From: Candidatus Cybelea septentrionalis
GTDB lineage: Bacteria > Vulcanimicrobiota > Vulcanimicrobiia > Vulcanimicrobiales > Vulcanimicrobiaceae
DNA: 36,210 bases
Assembly (NCBI GenBank): GCA_003158175.1
Contig: PMHJ01000007.1
Location: forward strand, 18,517 to 54,726
Reading direction: 5' to 3'
The notes below the pieces were generated by a model. It saw only the letters and a list, made by a program, of their open reading frames with translations. It was not told the origin of the DNA and made no database searches. Every line of letters starts with the position of its first letter. Positions within the stretch are counted from its first letter, which is position 1. The translations under genes were made by a program, and so were the position numbers. Below, piece by piece: positions 22,939-30,674 of this stretch.

Positions 22939-23619
22939 ATGATTGTGGCGGATTCAAGCCTTTTAATGCCCGGCGTCGACGAGGCGTATCGCCGATCGCG
23001 CGATCGTCTGCGTAGTGCGGAGATCGAATTGCGCGACCGCATCGAAGAGGTCGCGGCGATGCGGCGCAGCCTGCCTCCAGGTCCCCTCGTCCGCGAGTAC
23101 GAGTTCATCGAAGGCGGCAATCGCGTTCGTTTGTCCGAGCTGTTCGCAGAGAACAAGCCATACTTGATTCTCTATCACCTGATGTACTGGGCAGACGAGG
23201 ATAGCTTCTGCCCGATGTGCTCGCTCTGGATCGATGGGTTCAACGGGATCGCGCCGCACGTAACGCAGCGGGCGAACTTTGTCATCGCGTCACGAGCGCC
23301 GGTGGATAAGTTACAGGCTTGGGCCGCCCACCGCGAGTGGCATCGCCTTCGCCTGCTTTCGGACGATGGTCCGGCGTTTGCGCGCGCCATCGACGCCGAA
23401 GATGCCGAGGGCAACCCGGATTCGACGATCGTCGTCTTCGTAAAGGATGGCGATGACGTGCGCCACGTCTACACGGCCCATCCTATGCTCGACGACCGCG
23501 AGCGCGGGATCGACTTGCTCTGTCCGGTTTGGCATCTCTTCGATCTCATGCCGTCCGGACGTGGCAACTGGTCTGGCTCCAATGACGGCTTCGACACCGC
23601 GATGCAGACGCCGGCCTAA
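22939..23619 (+). CDS. DUF899 thioredoxin-like protein
   Basis: A 226-residue cytoplasmic protein of the DUF899 family, thioredoxin-fold proteins annotated as putative dithiol-disulfide oxidoreductases. The signature is visible: PLVREYEFIE, VRLSELFAENKPYLILYHLMY, then DSFCPMCSLWIDGFNG with the CPMC redox pair, NFVIASRAPVDKL, and the ending DLLCPVWHLFDLMPSGRG. Many members have W/D-rich variants; here the Cys pair is intact. AAAGGAA precedes the ATG. The gene stands alone between two minus-strand units. Its substrate is unknown. Confidence 0.85.
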   Translation: MIVADSSLLMPGVDEAYRRSRDRLRSAEIELRDRIEEVAAMRRSLPPGPLVREYEFIEGGNRVRLSELFAENKPYLILYHLMYWADEDSFCPMCSLWIDGFNGIAPHVTQRANFVIASRAPVDKLQAWAAHREWHRLRLLSDDGPAFARAIDAEDAEGNPDSTIVVFVKDGDDVRHVYTAHPMLDDRERGIDLLCPVWHLFDLMPSGRGNWSGSNDGFDTAMQTPA

Positions 23620-23649
23620 GCCGCAGCGGTTAAAAGCGAAGATTCTCAT

Positions 23650-24630
23650 TTACCACGAGATTACGATCTGGCCGTTACCCGGAGGTGCCGCTCCCTGCAG
23701 GTTCTTCACGCGCGTCGCGCCTTTCTCGACGTATGACGAACCGCCACCGCCTCCGCCACCGGGGCCGACTTGTAAACTCTCGCCGTAATAGGAACCGGCC
23801 CCCGAGCCTCCGCCGCCGCCGCCATACCATCCGCCGCCCCCGCCGCCGGCGGGACCACTGCAACCTAAGCCCGCATCGCCGCCGCTGCCGAGCGCGCCGT
23901 TAGCGCCCGCATGGCCGTTACAGTAGCCGCACTCCCTGCATTGGGGCGCCGCTCCGTGGTAACTGCCCCCGGCTCCGCCCGCGCCGCCCGCTTTATTTGA
24001 GCCTCCTCCGCCACCGTCGCCATCGTAGGCGGCATCGCTGCCGCTTCCAAGACCCCCCGGGCCCCCGACCTTAGCACCGCCGGGGCCGCCCGCTCCGCCA
24101 GTTCCGTAACCGTAGAAGGTTCCGCCACCACCGCCGCCGCCGCCGGCTACCATAATGCGGTCTCGTAGTCCGTCGCCACCCTGACGTACGTCCGATGCAC
24201 CGCCGCCGGCTCCGCCGTAGGTGCACTGGCCGTTACCGCCACCGTTGTAGCCCCCACCGCCGCTGCCGCTTCCGCTGCAGCTACTGCCGCTAGAGTAAGT
24301 GAAGCCTTGGCCTCCAACGAAGACCGCCAGTTTTTCTCCCGGCGTCACGGAAATCGTGGCCTCCACCAACCCACCGTCGCCGGCACCGCCACCTCCGCCG
24401 CTGCCGCTGCCGTAGTTCGTACTGCCGCTGGCACCGTCGGCGGCGATCGCGACGCGCTTCACTCCGGCCGGCACGTGGAAGACTTGCTTACGACCCTTGT
24501 AATTGAAGGTTTGAGAGCCGCTTGAAACCGCACGTGTCGCTAAGGATGGCGACGAGAGCTCGCTGCCGCCGCAGCCAGTCAACAACGCTGCGGTCGCAAA
24601 AATGCCAGCGAGGTCGCGTAAATGTGGCAT
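23650..24630 (-). CDS. Glycine-rich lipoprotein with ALK/LTK-like domain
   Basis: A 326-residue lipoprotein: signal peptide with lipobox LTGC, then a short beta-sandwich region (QTFNYKGRKQVFHVPAGVKR, VTPGEKLAVFVGGQG) and about 220 residues dominated by Gly runs. The segment GGASDVRQGGDGLRDRIMVA followed by GGGGGGGG is the hallmark of the Gly_rich domain first known from the extracellular part of ALK/LTK receptor kinases, which folds as packed polyglycine helices. Tyr, Cys (CRECGYC) and Ser punctuate the runs. The C-terminus returns to a strand, GNGQIVISW. AAGGAGG precedes the ATG, a strong start. Likely a surface structural or adhesive protein; function unknown. Confidence 0.83.
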   Translation of the reverse strand: MPHLRDLAGIFATAALLTGCGGSELSSPSLATRAVSSGSQTFNYKGRKQVFHVPAGVKRVAIAADGASGSTNYGSGSGGGGGAGDGGLVEATISVTPGEKLAVFVGGQGFTYSSGSSCSGSGSGGGGYNGGGNGQCTYGGAGGGASDVRQGGDGLRDRIMVAGGGGGGGGTFYGYGTGGAGGPGGAKVGGPGGLGSGSDAAYDGDGGGGGSNKAGGAGGAGGSYHGAAPQCRECGYCNGHAGANGALGSGGDAGLGCSGPAGGGGGGWYGGGGGGSGAGSYYGESLQVGPGGGGGGGSSYVEKGATRVKNLQGAAPPGNGQIVISW

Positions 24631-24758
24631 GTGATATCCTCCTTAACGGAGTGATCGCTGCGAACCGGGGGGTGGCTAGCTTCGGAGCATTTCCGCCATG
24701 CCCTTGTACGAGGTCGACGCCAAGAGGGCACGTAGTACGGGCGGCGTAGTGCCCTTTC

Positions 24759-25595
24759 ATGGGGTCCCTCGGGTTTCGTCTGCTGCTCGTCGCGACCGCG
24801 ACGATCGCGGCGACGCCAACTCCAAGCGCGACACCGCCGCCGCAGATTTATCGCGTCGTGAGCCGGCCGTTGTGCAGCGAGCTTCGGCAACGGATAAAGC
24901 CGGCAATCGGGATGATCATGGAAAACGACGCGACCATCAAGAAGAGTCCGGAGCTTTTCAAACAGTACAACACCGCGTCGCTCTACGGAAGCGATCCGGG
25001 AGCGGCCCAAAACGGTCCAGGCGCGATGGATCCCGGCGGGTCGTCGAACGGGACGCAGGAGATCGCCTTGCTCGGGCTCGAGAATCTAATCCGTCCGATC
25101 GCCAACAACATCATCGCAATCCAAACGGTACTCGATAGCCCCGAGCTGCGCACGACGACGGGACTCGTAGACGACGACAAGCGCCTGCAAGACATTCGTC
25201 AAAAGCTGCTCAAGGCGCTCGCAGCGCAGAACGCGTCGCTCGATATCATCAGCGGCTTTGTCGATACGCAACAGATGGCGAATCTGCAGCACGCCGGTGA
25301 AGCGTATATCGGCGAGATGAGTCAACCGGAGACTCAAGGGGCAACCTCCTCGACCCCCGCGCCCAATCCGCTCTCGTACAGTCCGAACTATGCCGGCCTC
25401 CCGCCTAATCCGTATTCGATCGACCTGGCGACGGTTCCAGGACTTACGTTAGGTTATAATCCCGTGACGCGCCTGCTCGAGGCGCTCGGGTGGACTATCG
25501 ATCAGACGGCGGGGCGCGAAAACGATGCGGCGACGGCCGTGATGTCGAGCGCCGCGCTCTGCGCAGCGGTTCCCCTCGCCTCTCCGTCGCCCTAA
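24759..25595 (+). CDS. Hypothetical exported protein, helical
   Basis: A 278-residue protein with an N-terminal hydrophobic signal (LGFRLLLVATATIAATPTPS) followed by a Thr/Pro stretch. The mature part is mostly amphipathic helix (LCSELRQRIKPAIGMIMEND, LENLIRPIANNIIAIQTVLD, DDKRLQDIRQKLLKALAAQN) with a Pro/Tyr-rich C-terminal third. I do not recognise a family. There is no obvious ribosome-binding site before the ATG. The upstream gene is divergent, 128 bases away. Confidence 0.7.
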   Translation: MGSLGFRLLLVATATIAATPTPSATPPPQIYRVVSRPLCSELRQRIKPAIGMIMENDATIKKSPELFKQYNTASLYGSDPGAAQNGPGAMDPGGSSNGTQEIALLGLENLIRPIANNIIAIQTVLDSPELRTTTGLVDDDKRLQDIRQKLLKALAAQNASLDIISGFVDTQQMANLQHAGEAYIGEMSQPETQGATSSTPAPNPLSYSPNYAGLPPNPYSIDLATVPGLTLGYNPVTRLLEALGWTIDQTAGRENDAATAVMSSAALCAAVPLASPSP

Positions 25596-25626
25596 GAATA
25601 AATGCCGACGCTTAACAGCGGGATAA

Positions 25627-25665
25627 GTCGTCCATAAGATTTGTGCGGCATAGTCGGAGGACGAC
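25627..25665. repeat. Inverted repeat before the acidic reading frame
   Basis: GTCGTCC (25627-25633) and GGACGAC (25659-25665) are 7-base inverted arms 25 bases apart, ending 25 bases before the GTG of the acidic reading frame. It could be an operator or an RNA stem; chance is not excluded. Confidence 0.3.
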
Positions 25666-25690
25666 CGGACTTTAGAAGGGAGGTGAACCC

Positions 25691-26086
25691 GTGAAACTTA
25701 TTGAGATTCCTCCAGTCGGCGACGTGGATAGCGATGACGATGACGACGACGATGACGACGACGAGAACGATTACGGCGGCGAAACGATCGTAGCGTCACC
25801 GCGTAGCGCCGAAGCGATCGCATCGCGCTTGGCGTCGCAGATAAAAGAGGCCGCCGCGCCTTCGCGCGCGGCATTCGCCGCCGCGAGCAACTTCGGCTTC
25901 ATGCTCGAACGGCACGCGTTGCCGCGCGCGAAGCTCGCCGCCTCGTCGGGTGTGAGGCGGTCGATTCCCGACGCCGAATCGTCGGGATCGCGCAGCACGC
26001 GCGGCACGTTGGTCACCAGCACGAACGCGCGAGCGTGTAATGCCGCCGCGATCGCGGCCGCCGCCAGATCGGCGTTGACGTTGTAG
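25691..26086 (+). CDS. Candidate acidic protein overlapping argB antisense
   Basis: A GTG-started frame with an excellent ribosome-binding site, GGAGGTGA at 25679-25686. It begins MKLIEIPPVGDVDS and runs into ten consecutive Asp residues, then ENDYGGETIV. From about residue 27 on it lies antisense to the 3' end of argB and its composition looks like a shadow of that gene; the frame closes at 26086, giving 131 residues. Either a real short acidic gene shares its tail with argB, or only the start signal is real. I do not recognise a family. Confidence 0.3.
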   Translation: MKLIEIPPVGDVDSDDDDDDDDDDENDYGGETIVASPRSAEAIASRLASQIKEAAAPSRAAFAAASNFGFMLERHALPRAKLAASSGVRRSIPDAESSGSRSTRGTLVTSTNARACNAAAIAAAARSALTL

Positions 26087-26583
26087 GCGTGATCGGCGTG
26101 GCGCGCCAGTGCGAGCGGCGCGACGACGGGGAGATATCCCGCGGTCAAAAGCGTCGCAATGAGTCGCGTGTCGACTGCTACAATCTCACCGACAAGGCCA
26201 AGGTCTTCGCCGTTCTCCCCGAGAGCGCGCTGCGCGATCAGCGTGCCGGCGTCTTCCCCGCTGACGCCGGCCGCTCGGACGCCGAGCGCGAGGAGCTCCC
26301 GCACGATGCGTTTGTTGATGCTGCCGCAGAGCACCGCCTCGGTGACCTCGAGGGCCGCCTCATCGGTCACGCGTTGGCCGGCGATCCGCGTGGTGGTGAT
26401 CCCGCGCCGCGCCAACGCCGCGTCGATCTCCGGGCCGCCGCCGTGAATCAGCACGACCGCTTCGCCCGCCTGCCACAGCGTCGCGACCTCCGCCAAGAGG
26501 GGGTCGGCCGCGGCAGCGCGAGCCCGGGCCATGGCATTCCCGCCGTATTTGACGACGAGAGTTCTTGCATATCCATGCGTCAT
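25771..26583 (-). CDS. argB: Acetylglutamate kinase
   Basis: N-acetylglutamate kinase phosphorylates N-acetyl-L-glutamate, the second step of arginine synthesis. The 270-residue product has the amino-acid-kinase landmarks: LVVKYGGNAM at the N-terminus, VLIHGGGPEIDAALARRG, the substrate loop AGQRVTDEAALEV, PVVAPLA, and NVNADLAAAAIAAALHA with FVLVTNVPRVL. The start is taken as the ATG at 26583, giving MTHGYARTLVVKYGG; a second ATG lies six bases upstream. An ARG-box-like palindrome spans the start codon and the bases before it. A -10-like TATATT on the minus strand at 26596-26591 would place transcription within a base or two of the ATG, so the message may be leaderless. It diverges from the rest of the arg operon. 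Confidence 0.93.
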   Translation of the reverse strand: MTHGYARTLVVKYGGNAMARARAAAADPLLAEVATLWQAGEAVVLIHGGGPEIDAALARRGITTTRIAGQRVTDEAALEVTEAVLCGSINKRIVRELLALGVRAAGVSGEDAGTLIAQRALGENGEDLGLVGEIVAVDTRLIATLLTAGYLPVVAPLALARHADHAYNVNADLAAAAIAAALHARAFVLVTNVPRVLRDPDDSASGIDRLTPDEAASFARGNACRSSMKPKLLAAANAAREGAAASFICDAKRDAIASALRGDATIVSPP

Positions 26584-26600
26584 ATGCATAAATATACATA
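26583..26600. promoter_or_regulatory. ARG-box-like operator between argB and argF
   Basis: TATGCATAAATATACATA is an 18-base near-palindrome in the form of the ArgR box (consensus wTnTGAATwwwwATTCAnw): both outer arms (TATG / CATA) are exact and the centre is A/T only. It fills the space between the divergent argB (ATG, 26583) and argF (GTG, 26603) starts, so it must overlap both promoters. argR lies in the same operon. Confidence 0.75.
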
Positions 26601-26602
26601 AC

Positions 26603-27586
26603 GTGTATGCAGTAGCGCCAGCCCCCTCCCCCGCCGTCGCGCTCACCGGGCGCCATTTCTTGAAGGTAGACGACCTTTGCGCATCCGAGCTGCGCGGACT
26701 TCTCCGGCTGGCTCGCTTCCTGAAGGAGCGTCCCGGGCGCGAACAGTGCACGCTCCTCAAAGGGCGCACCGTCGCCCTTCTCTTTGAAAAGCCCAGCCTG
26801 AGAACGCGCGTTTCCTTCGAAGTGGCGCTGACGCACCTCGGCGCGAAGGCGCTCTTCGCCCAGGGTTCGGAGTTTGCGATCGGTTCGAGGGAGACGCCCG
26901 AAGACGCCGCGCGCGTGCTCTCTCGTTACGTCGACGCCGTCGTCATTCGCACGCACGATCATGCGGGACTCCAACGCTTTGCGAGCGCTTCTGCCGTTCC
27001 CGTCATCAACGCGCTCTCCGCGGAGTCGCACCCATGCCAGGCCATCGCCGACGTACTCACGCTTGGCGAACGCTTCGGCGAGGTCGCCGGTTTGAAAGTC
27101 GCCTACGTCGGCGACGGGCGCAACAACGTCGCCGCGTCCCTCGCGCAGGCGGCGGTAATGCTGGGTGCGACGATCAGCTTCGGTTCGCCGCCGACGCACC
27201 GGCCCTCGGAAACCTTTCTCGGGCAACTCGGGCGCCTTGGAAAGCCGGCCGGCGGCAGCGTTCGCGCTTTCTCCAATCCCGTACGCGCCGTCCGCGGCGC
27301 CGATGCCGTCTATACCGACGTCTGGACGTCGATGGGCGAAGAGCGTTATCGCGAGCGCAACGATGCGATGCTGCGTCCATACGGCGTTACCGAGGAACTG
27401 ATGTCGTACGCCGCGCCGCACGCGGCATTCTTGCACTGCCTGCCCGCGCATCGTGGAGAGGAAGTGAGCGCGGACGTGATCGACGGACCGCAGAGCGTCG
27501 TCTTCGACCAAGCCGAGAATCGCATGCACGCGCAAAAAGCGTTGCTCGTCGCACTCTTAACGGAATGCAAAGGATTTCCAATATGA
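26603..27586 (+). CDS. argF: Ornithine carbamoyltransferase
   Basis: Ornithine transcarbamylase joins ornithine and carbamoyl phosphate to give citrulline. About 327 residues, normal for the family. Motifs: carbamoyl-phosphate loop SLRTRVSFEVALTHLG, RTHDHAGLQRFA, the ornithine-side HPCQAIADVLTL, YVGDGRNNVAASL, and HCLPAHRGEEV. The start is uncertain. GTG at 26603 is chosen because it directly follows the ARG box and leaves about 14 residues before GRHFLKVDDL; upstream in-frame codons would lie inside argB. No Shine-Dalgarno site fits, and the -10-like TAAATA at 26589 suggests a leaderless message. The stop overlaps argR (ATGA). Confidence 0.92.
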   Translation: MYAVAPAPSPAVALTGRHFLKVDDLCASELRGLLRLARFLKERPGREQCTLLKGRTVALLFEKPSLRTRVSFEVALTHLGAKALFAQGSEFAIGSRETPEDAARVLSRYVDAVVIRTHDHAGLQRFASASAVPVINALSAESHPCQAIADVLTLGERFGEVAGLKVAYVGDGRNNVAASLAQAAVMLGATISFGSPPTHRPSETFLGQLGRLGKPAGGSVRAFSNPVRAVRGADAVYTDVWTSMGEERYRERNDAMLRPYGVTEELMSYAAPHAAFLHCLPAHRGEEVSADVIDGPQSVVFDQAENRMHAQKALLVALLTECKGFPI

Positions 27587-28050
27587 AAGAGCGTCGTCAG
27601 CGTGCCATCTTGACCCTGGTGGCAACGCGTCCCATCCATTCGCAGGAAGAGCTGGTGAGTCTCCTGCAGCGCCAGGGTTTCGAAGTGACTCAAGCGACGG
27701 TCTCGCGCGACGTCAAGGAACTCCGGCTGACCAAAGTGCCGATCAAATCCGAGAACGGCGACATCTTCAAGTACGTGCTTCCGAGCGCGGCCACGAACTA
27801 CGTCAGCCGTTTGCACCGCGCGATGGCCGAGCTTTCGACGACGGTCGCTTCGAGCGCCAACTTGATCGTGATTCACACCGCGCCGGGAAGCGCGATGATG
27901 CTGGCTTCGGCGGTCGACGAGGCCGCGTGGCCCGAAGTCTTAGGAACGGTCGGCGGCGACGACACGATTTTGATCGTCGTGCGCTCGGCCGAAGAGACGC
28001 CGTACGTGATACAGCGTTTCCTCGATTTGAAGGGTCAGGCCGCCGCATGA
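27583..28050 (+). CDS. argR: Arginine repressor ArgR
   Basis: A 155-residue arginine repressor. The N-terminal winged helix (ILTLVATRPIHSQEELVSLL and TQATVSRDVKELRLTKVP) contains the SRDhkeL recognition pattern. The C-terminal hexamer and arginine-binding domain shows NLIVIHTAPGSAMMLASAVDE and VLGTVGGDDTILIV, the 'G(T)iaGDDTi' arginine site. It represses biosynthesis when arginine binds. AAAGGA lies eight bases before the ATG at 27583. The gene sits inside the operon it should control, coupled by ATGA overlaps on both sides, so repression and repressor supply are linked in a feedback loop. The ARG-box at 26583-26600 is its probable site. Confidence 0.93.
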   Translation: MKERRQRAILTLVATRPIHSQEELVSLLQRQGFEVTQATVSRDVKELRLTKVPIKSENGDIFKYVLPSAATNYVSRLHRAMAELSTTVASSANLIVIHTAPGSAMMLASAVDEAAWPEVLGTVGGDDTILIVVRSAEETPYVIQRFLDLKGQAAA

Positions 28051-29264
28051 GCCGCCTCGTGCTCGCCTACTCCGGCGGACTCGACACGTCGGTTCTGCTC
28101 AAGAAGCTGATTCTCGAAGGCAACGAGGTCGTCGCGATGACCGTCGATCTCGGTGAAAGCGACGCGATTGCCGGTACGGGGGCTCGCGCCGCGCTGGAAG
28201 TCGTGCGCGCAAAGGCATTAGATCTCGGCGCGTACGATGCGGTGCTGATCGACGCGCGCGAGCGCTTCATCGGCGAGTACGCGTTTGCAGCGCTGCGCGC
28301 AAACGCGCTCTATCAAGACGTCTATCCACTATCCGCGGCTCTCTCTCGTCCGCTCATCGCCGAGTTGCTCGTGAAGACTGCCCACGAGTTCGGCGCTACG
28401 GCGGTGGCGCACGGCTGCACCGGCAAGGGAAACGATCAAGTGCGCATCGAGCTCGGCGTGCGCGCTCTCGATCCCTCGCTGGTCTGCCGTGCTCCCCTCC
28501 GGGAATCGCCGCTCTCTCGCCCCCATGCGATCGCCTTCGCGCGCGAGCGCGGCATTCCGATATCGCACACGGCGGAGAAGCCGTATTCGATCGACGCGAA
28601 CTTGTGGGGCCGCTCGATCGAAGCGGGCGTGCTGGAAGATCCGTGGGCTGCACCGCCCGAGGACGCGTATGCTTGGACGGCGTCGCCGGCTACGGCCACG
28701 CCGGCAGCAGAAGAGATCGTCATTGCCTTCGGGGGCGGCGAGCCCAGCCTCGATGCAAGCACCGGCGCCGCGATGGTCGCGCAGCTCAACGTTCTGGCCG
28801 GCTCGCACGGCATCGGGCGCATCGACTTGATCGAAGACCGCGTCGTCGGTCTAAAATCGCGCGAAGTCTACGAATGTCCGGCGGCGACGATCTTGATCGG
28901 CGCGCACCGCGCGCTCGAGCGCCTGGTGCTCACGCGCGACGAACTGCGCTTTAAGGCGCTGGCCGATCGCCGCTATGCCGAGTTGATCTACGACGGCTTG
29001 TGGATGCAGCCGCTGCGCGCGGCGCTCGACGCCTTCAACGCCTCGTTTGCCGCGCGCATGACCGGCGAGGTGCGTCTGCGGCTCGCTTACGGAACTGCGA
29101 CCGTGATCGGGTTGCGTTCTCCGTACGGGCTCTATCGCGAGCAGCTCGCGACCTACGGAATGCACGACACTTTCGATCATCAGGCGGCCGACGGATTCAT
29201 CGCCCTGCAAGCCCTGCCGCTCGAGGCGTACGCAGCCTCGCAACGCGCACCCGTCGGTGTTTGA
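28047..29264 (+). CDS. argG: Argininosuccinate synthase
   Basis: Argininosuccinate synthase couples citrulline and aspartate using ATP. The 405-residue product has the PP-loop LAYSGGLDTSVLLKKL at its start, then DLGESD, AVAHGCTGKGNDQVRIELGV, and SIDANLWGRSIEAGVLEDPW, all family markers. Length is standard. The start overlaps the argR stop (ATGA) and the next gene begins directly after the stop. No oddity is visible. Confidence 0.95.
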   Translation: MSRLVLAYSGGLDTSVLLKKLILEGNEVVAMTVDLGESDAIAGTGARAALEVVRAKALDLGAYDAVLIDARERFIGEYAFAALRANALYQDVYPLSAALSRPLIAELLVKTAHEFGATAVAHGCTGKGNDQVRIELGVRALDPSLVCRAPLRESPLSRPHAIAFARERGIPISHTAEKPYSIDANLWGRSIEAGVLEDPWAAPPEDAYAWTASPATATPAAEEIVIAFGGGEPSLDASTGAAMVAQLNVLAGSHGIGRIDLIEDRVVGLKSREVYECPAATILIGAHRALERLVLTRDELRFKALADRRYAELIYDGLWMQPLRAALDAFNASFAARMTGEVRLRLAYGTATVIGLRSPYGLYREQLATYGMHDTFDHQAADGFIALQALPLEAYAASQRAPVGV

Positions 29265-30674
29265 GTGAGCACGTTGCAGTGGGGCGGTCGCTTCGGCGCT
29301 GCGCCCGACGCGCAACTGCTCGCCTTCGGCTCGTCGCTCGACGAGGATCTCATCTTGGCGCCCTTCGACCTGGAGTGTTCGCGCGGACACGTCGAGGCGC
29401 TGCGCGGTGGAAGGATCGTAAGCGAGGCCCAGGCCGCGCAGCTGACGAGCGCGCTGGAGGCGGTCGGTCTGGAAATCCGCGACGGCGCCTTCGCAAACTT
29501 TGCGCGCAAGCAAACTTTCGAGGACGTGCACGGCGCGATCGATGCCCGCGTTCGGGAGATTGCCGGCGCCGCGGGCGAATTGCTGCACGCGGGGCGCAGC
29601 CGCAACGATCAAGTCGCGACGACGCTCTTGCTCTACGCGATCGACCGCGCGCAGGCCGGGGCCAAGCATGCGCACGACATCGCCGCGGCGTTAATCGCGC
29701 GCGCGCAAAAAGAACTGGAGCTCGGGACCGTCGTGGCGGGCTGCACGCATCGTCAGCCGGCGCAGGCGGTGCTGCTCGCATTTTTGCTCGTGGCGTGGAG
29801 CGAGCCGTTTCTGCGTTCGGTCGGCCGCTTCGCGGGCGTGGGGCGTGCGGCGCGTGCGTCCTGTCCGCTGGGGAGTGCCGCGCTGGCCGGCTCGAGTTTG
29901 CCGCTCGATCGACGACAGGCGGCGCGCGCACTCGGTTTTACTCTCCCCTCGCGTAATGCGCTCGATGCCATCGGCAATCGCGACGTCGCGCTCGATCTGG
30001 GGCACGCGTTCGTTCGCACGCTCGTCGACGCGTCGCGGATTGCAGAAGAGCTGATTGCATGGTCGGCGCCGGCCTACGGATACGTCCGGCTCGGCGATGC
30101 GGCGTCGACCGGTTCCAGCTTGATGCCGCAGAAACGCAATCCCGATCCCTTCGAGCTGGTGCGCGCGCACGCCGCCAGGTCGATCGGCGCGTATGCGGGC
30201 GCGCTGGGGACGCTCTGCGGACTCGCGCCATCGTACCAACGGGATTTGCAGGAGACCAAGAGCGCTACCATCGCGATTGCGGAGGACGGGGTTGCGGTGC
30301 TGGATGCATTCGAGCGAGCGTTGGCCGCCGTTTCCTTTCATCGCGAGCGCATGGCGCGCGCCGCCGCGGCGGGCTATACCGTGGCTACGGATGTTGCCGA
30401 CGCGTTGATTTCCGCCGGCGTGACGGCGCGAGCGGCGCACGCGCTCGTCGGCGCGGCAGTGGCGCAGGCAGAGTTGGATGGGCGCGCGCTCGACGCGAGC
30501 GATCTGGCACAGCTGGCCGTAAAAGCCGGAATCGAATCGCTGCAGGCGCCGCTCGACGCGCGCGCCTCGATTGATGCCAAGCAGACCCACGGCTCGACGT
30601 CGCCCGACGAGGTACGCTCTCAAATAGAAGCGGTGAGCGCCGAGCTCGCGAGCCTCGCACGGCAGCTCGCGTGA
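29265..30674 (+). CDS. argH: Argininosuccinate lyase
   Basis: Argininosuccinate lyase splits argininosuccinate into arginine and fumarate. The 469-residue product begins LQWGGRFGAAPDAQLLAFGS and shows FEDVHGAIDARV, HAGRSRNDQVATTLLLY, the TV..GCTHRQPAQAV segment, and the catalytic signature loop GSSLMPQKRNPDPFELVRAH. GTG start at 29265 abuts the argG stop with no spacer, and the stop overlaps the argC start (GTGA). Standard in every respect. Confidence 0.95.
   Translation: MSTLQWGGRFGAAPDAQLLAFGSSLDEDLILAPFDLECSRGHVEALRGGRIVSEAQAAQLTSALEAVGLEIRDGAFANFARKQTFEDVHGAIDARVREIAGAAGELLHAGRSRNDQVATTLLLYAIDRAQAGAKHAHDIAAALIARAQKELELGTVVAGCTHRQPAQAVLLAFLLVAWSEPFLRSVGRFAGVGRAARASCPLGSAALAGSSLPLDRRQAARALGFTLPSRNALDAIGNRDVALDLGHAFVRTLVDASRIAEELIAWSAPAYGYVRLGDAASTGSSLMPQKRNPDPFELVRAHAARSIGAYAGALGTLCGLAPSYQRDLQETKSATIAIAEDGVAVLDAFERALAAVSFHRERMARAAAAGYTVATDVADALISAGVTARAAHALVGAAVAQAELDGRALDASDLAQLAVKAGIESLQAPLDARASIDAKQTHGSTSPDEVRSQIEAVSAELASLARQLA

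Noticed and set aside
25735..25770. GAC/GAT tract as a microsatellite or CRISPR-like repeat
   Set aside because: It is a simple Asp-codon run inside the acidic frame, with no spacers or higher-order unit.
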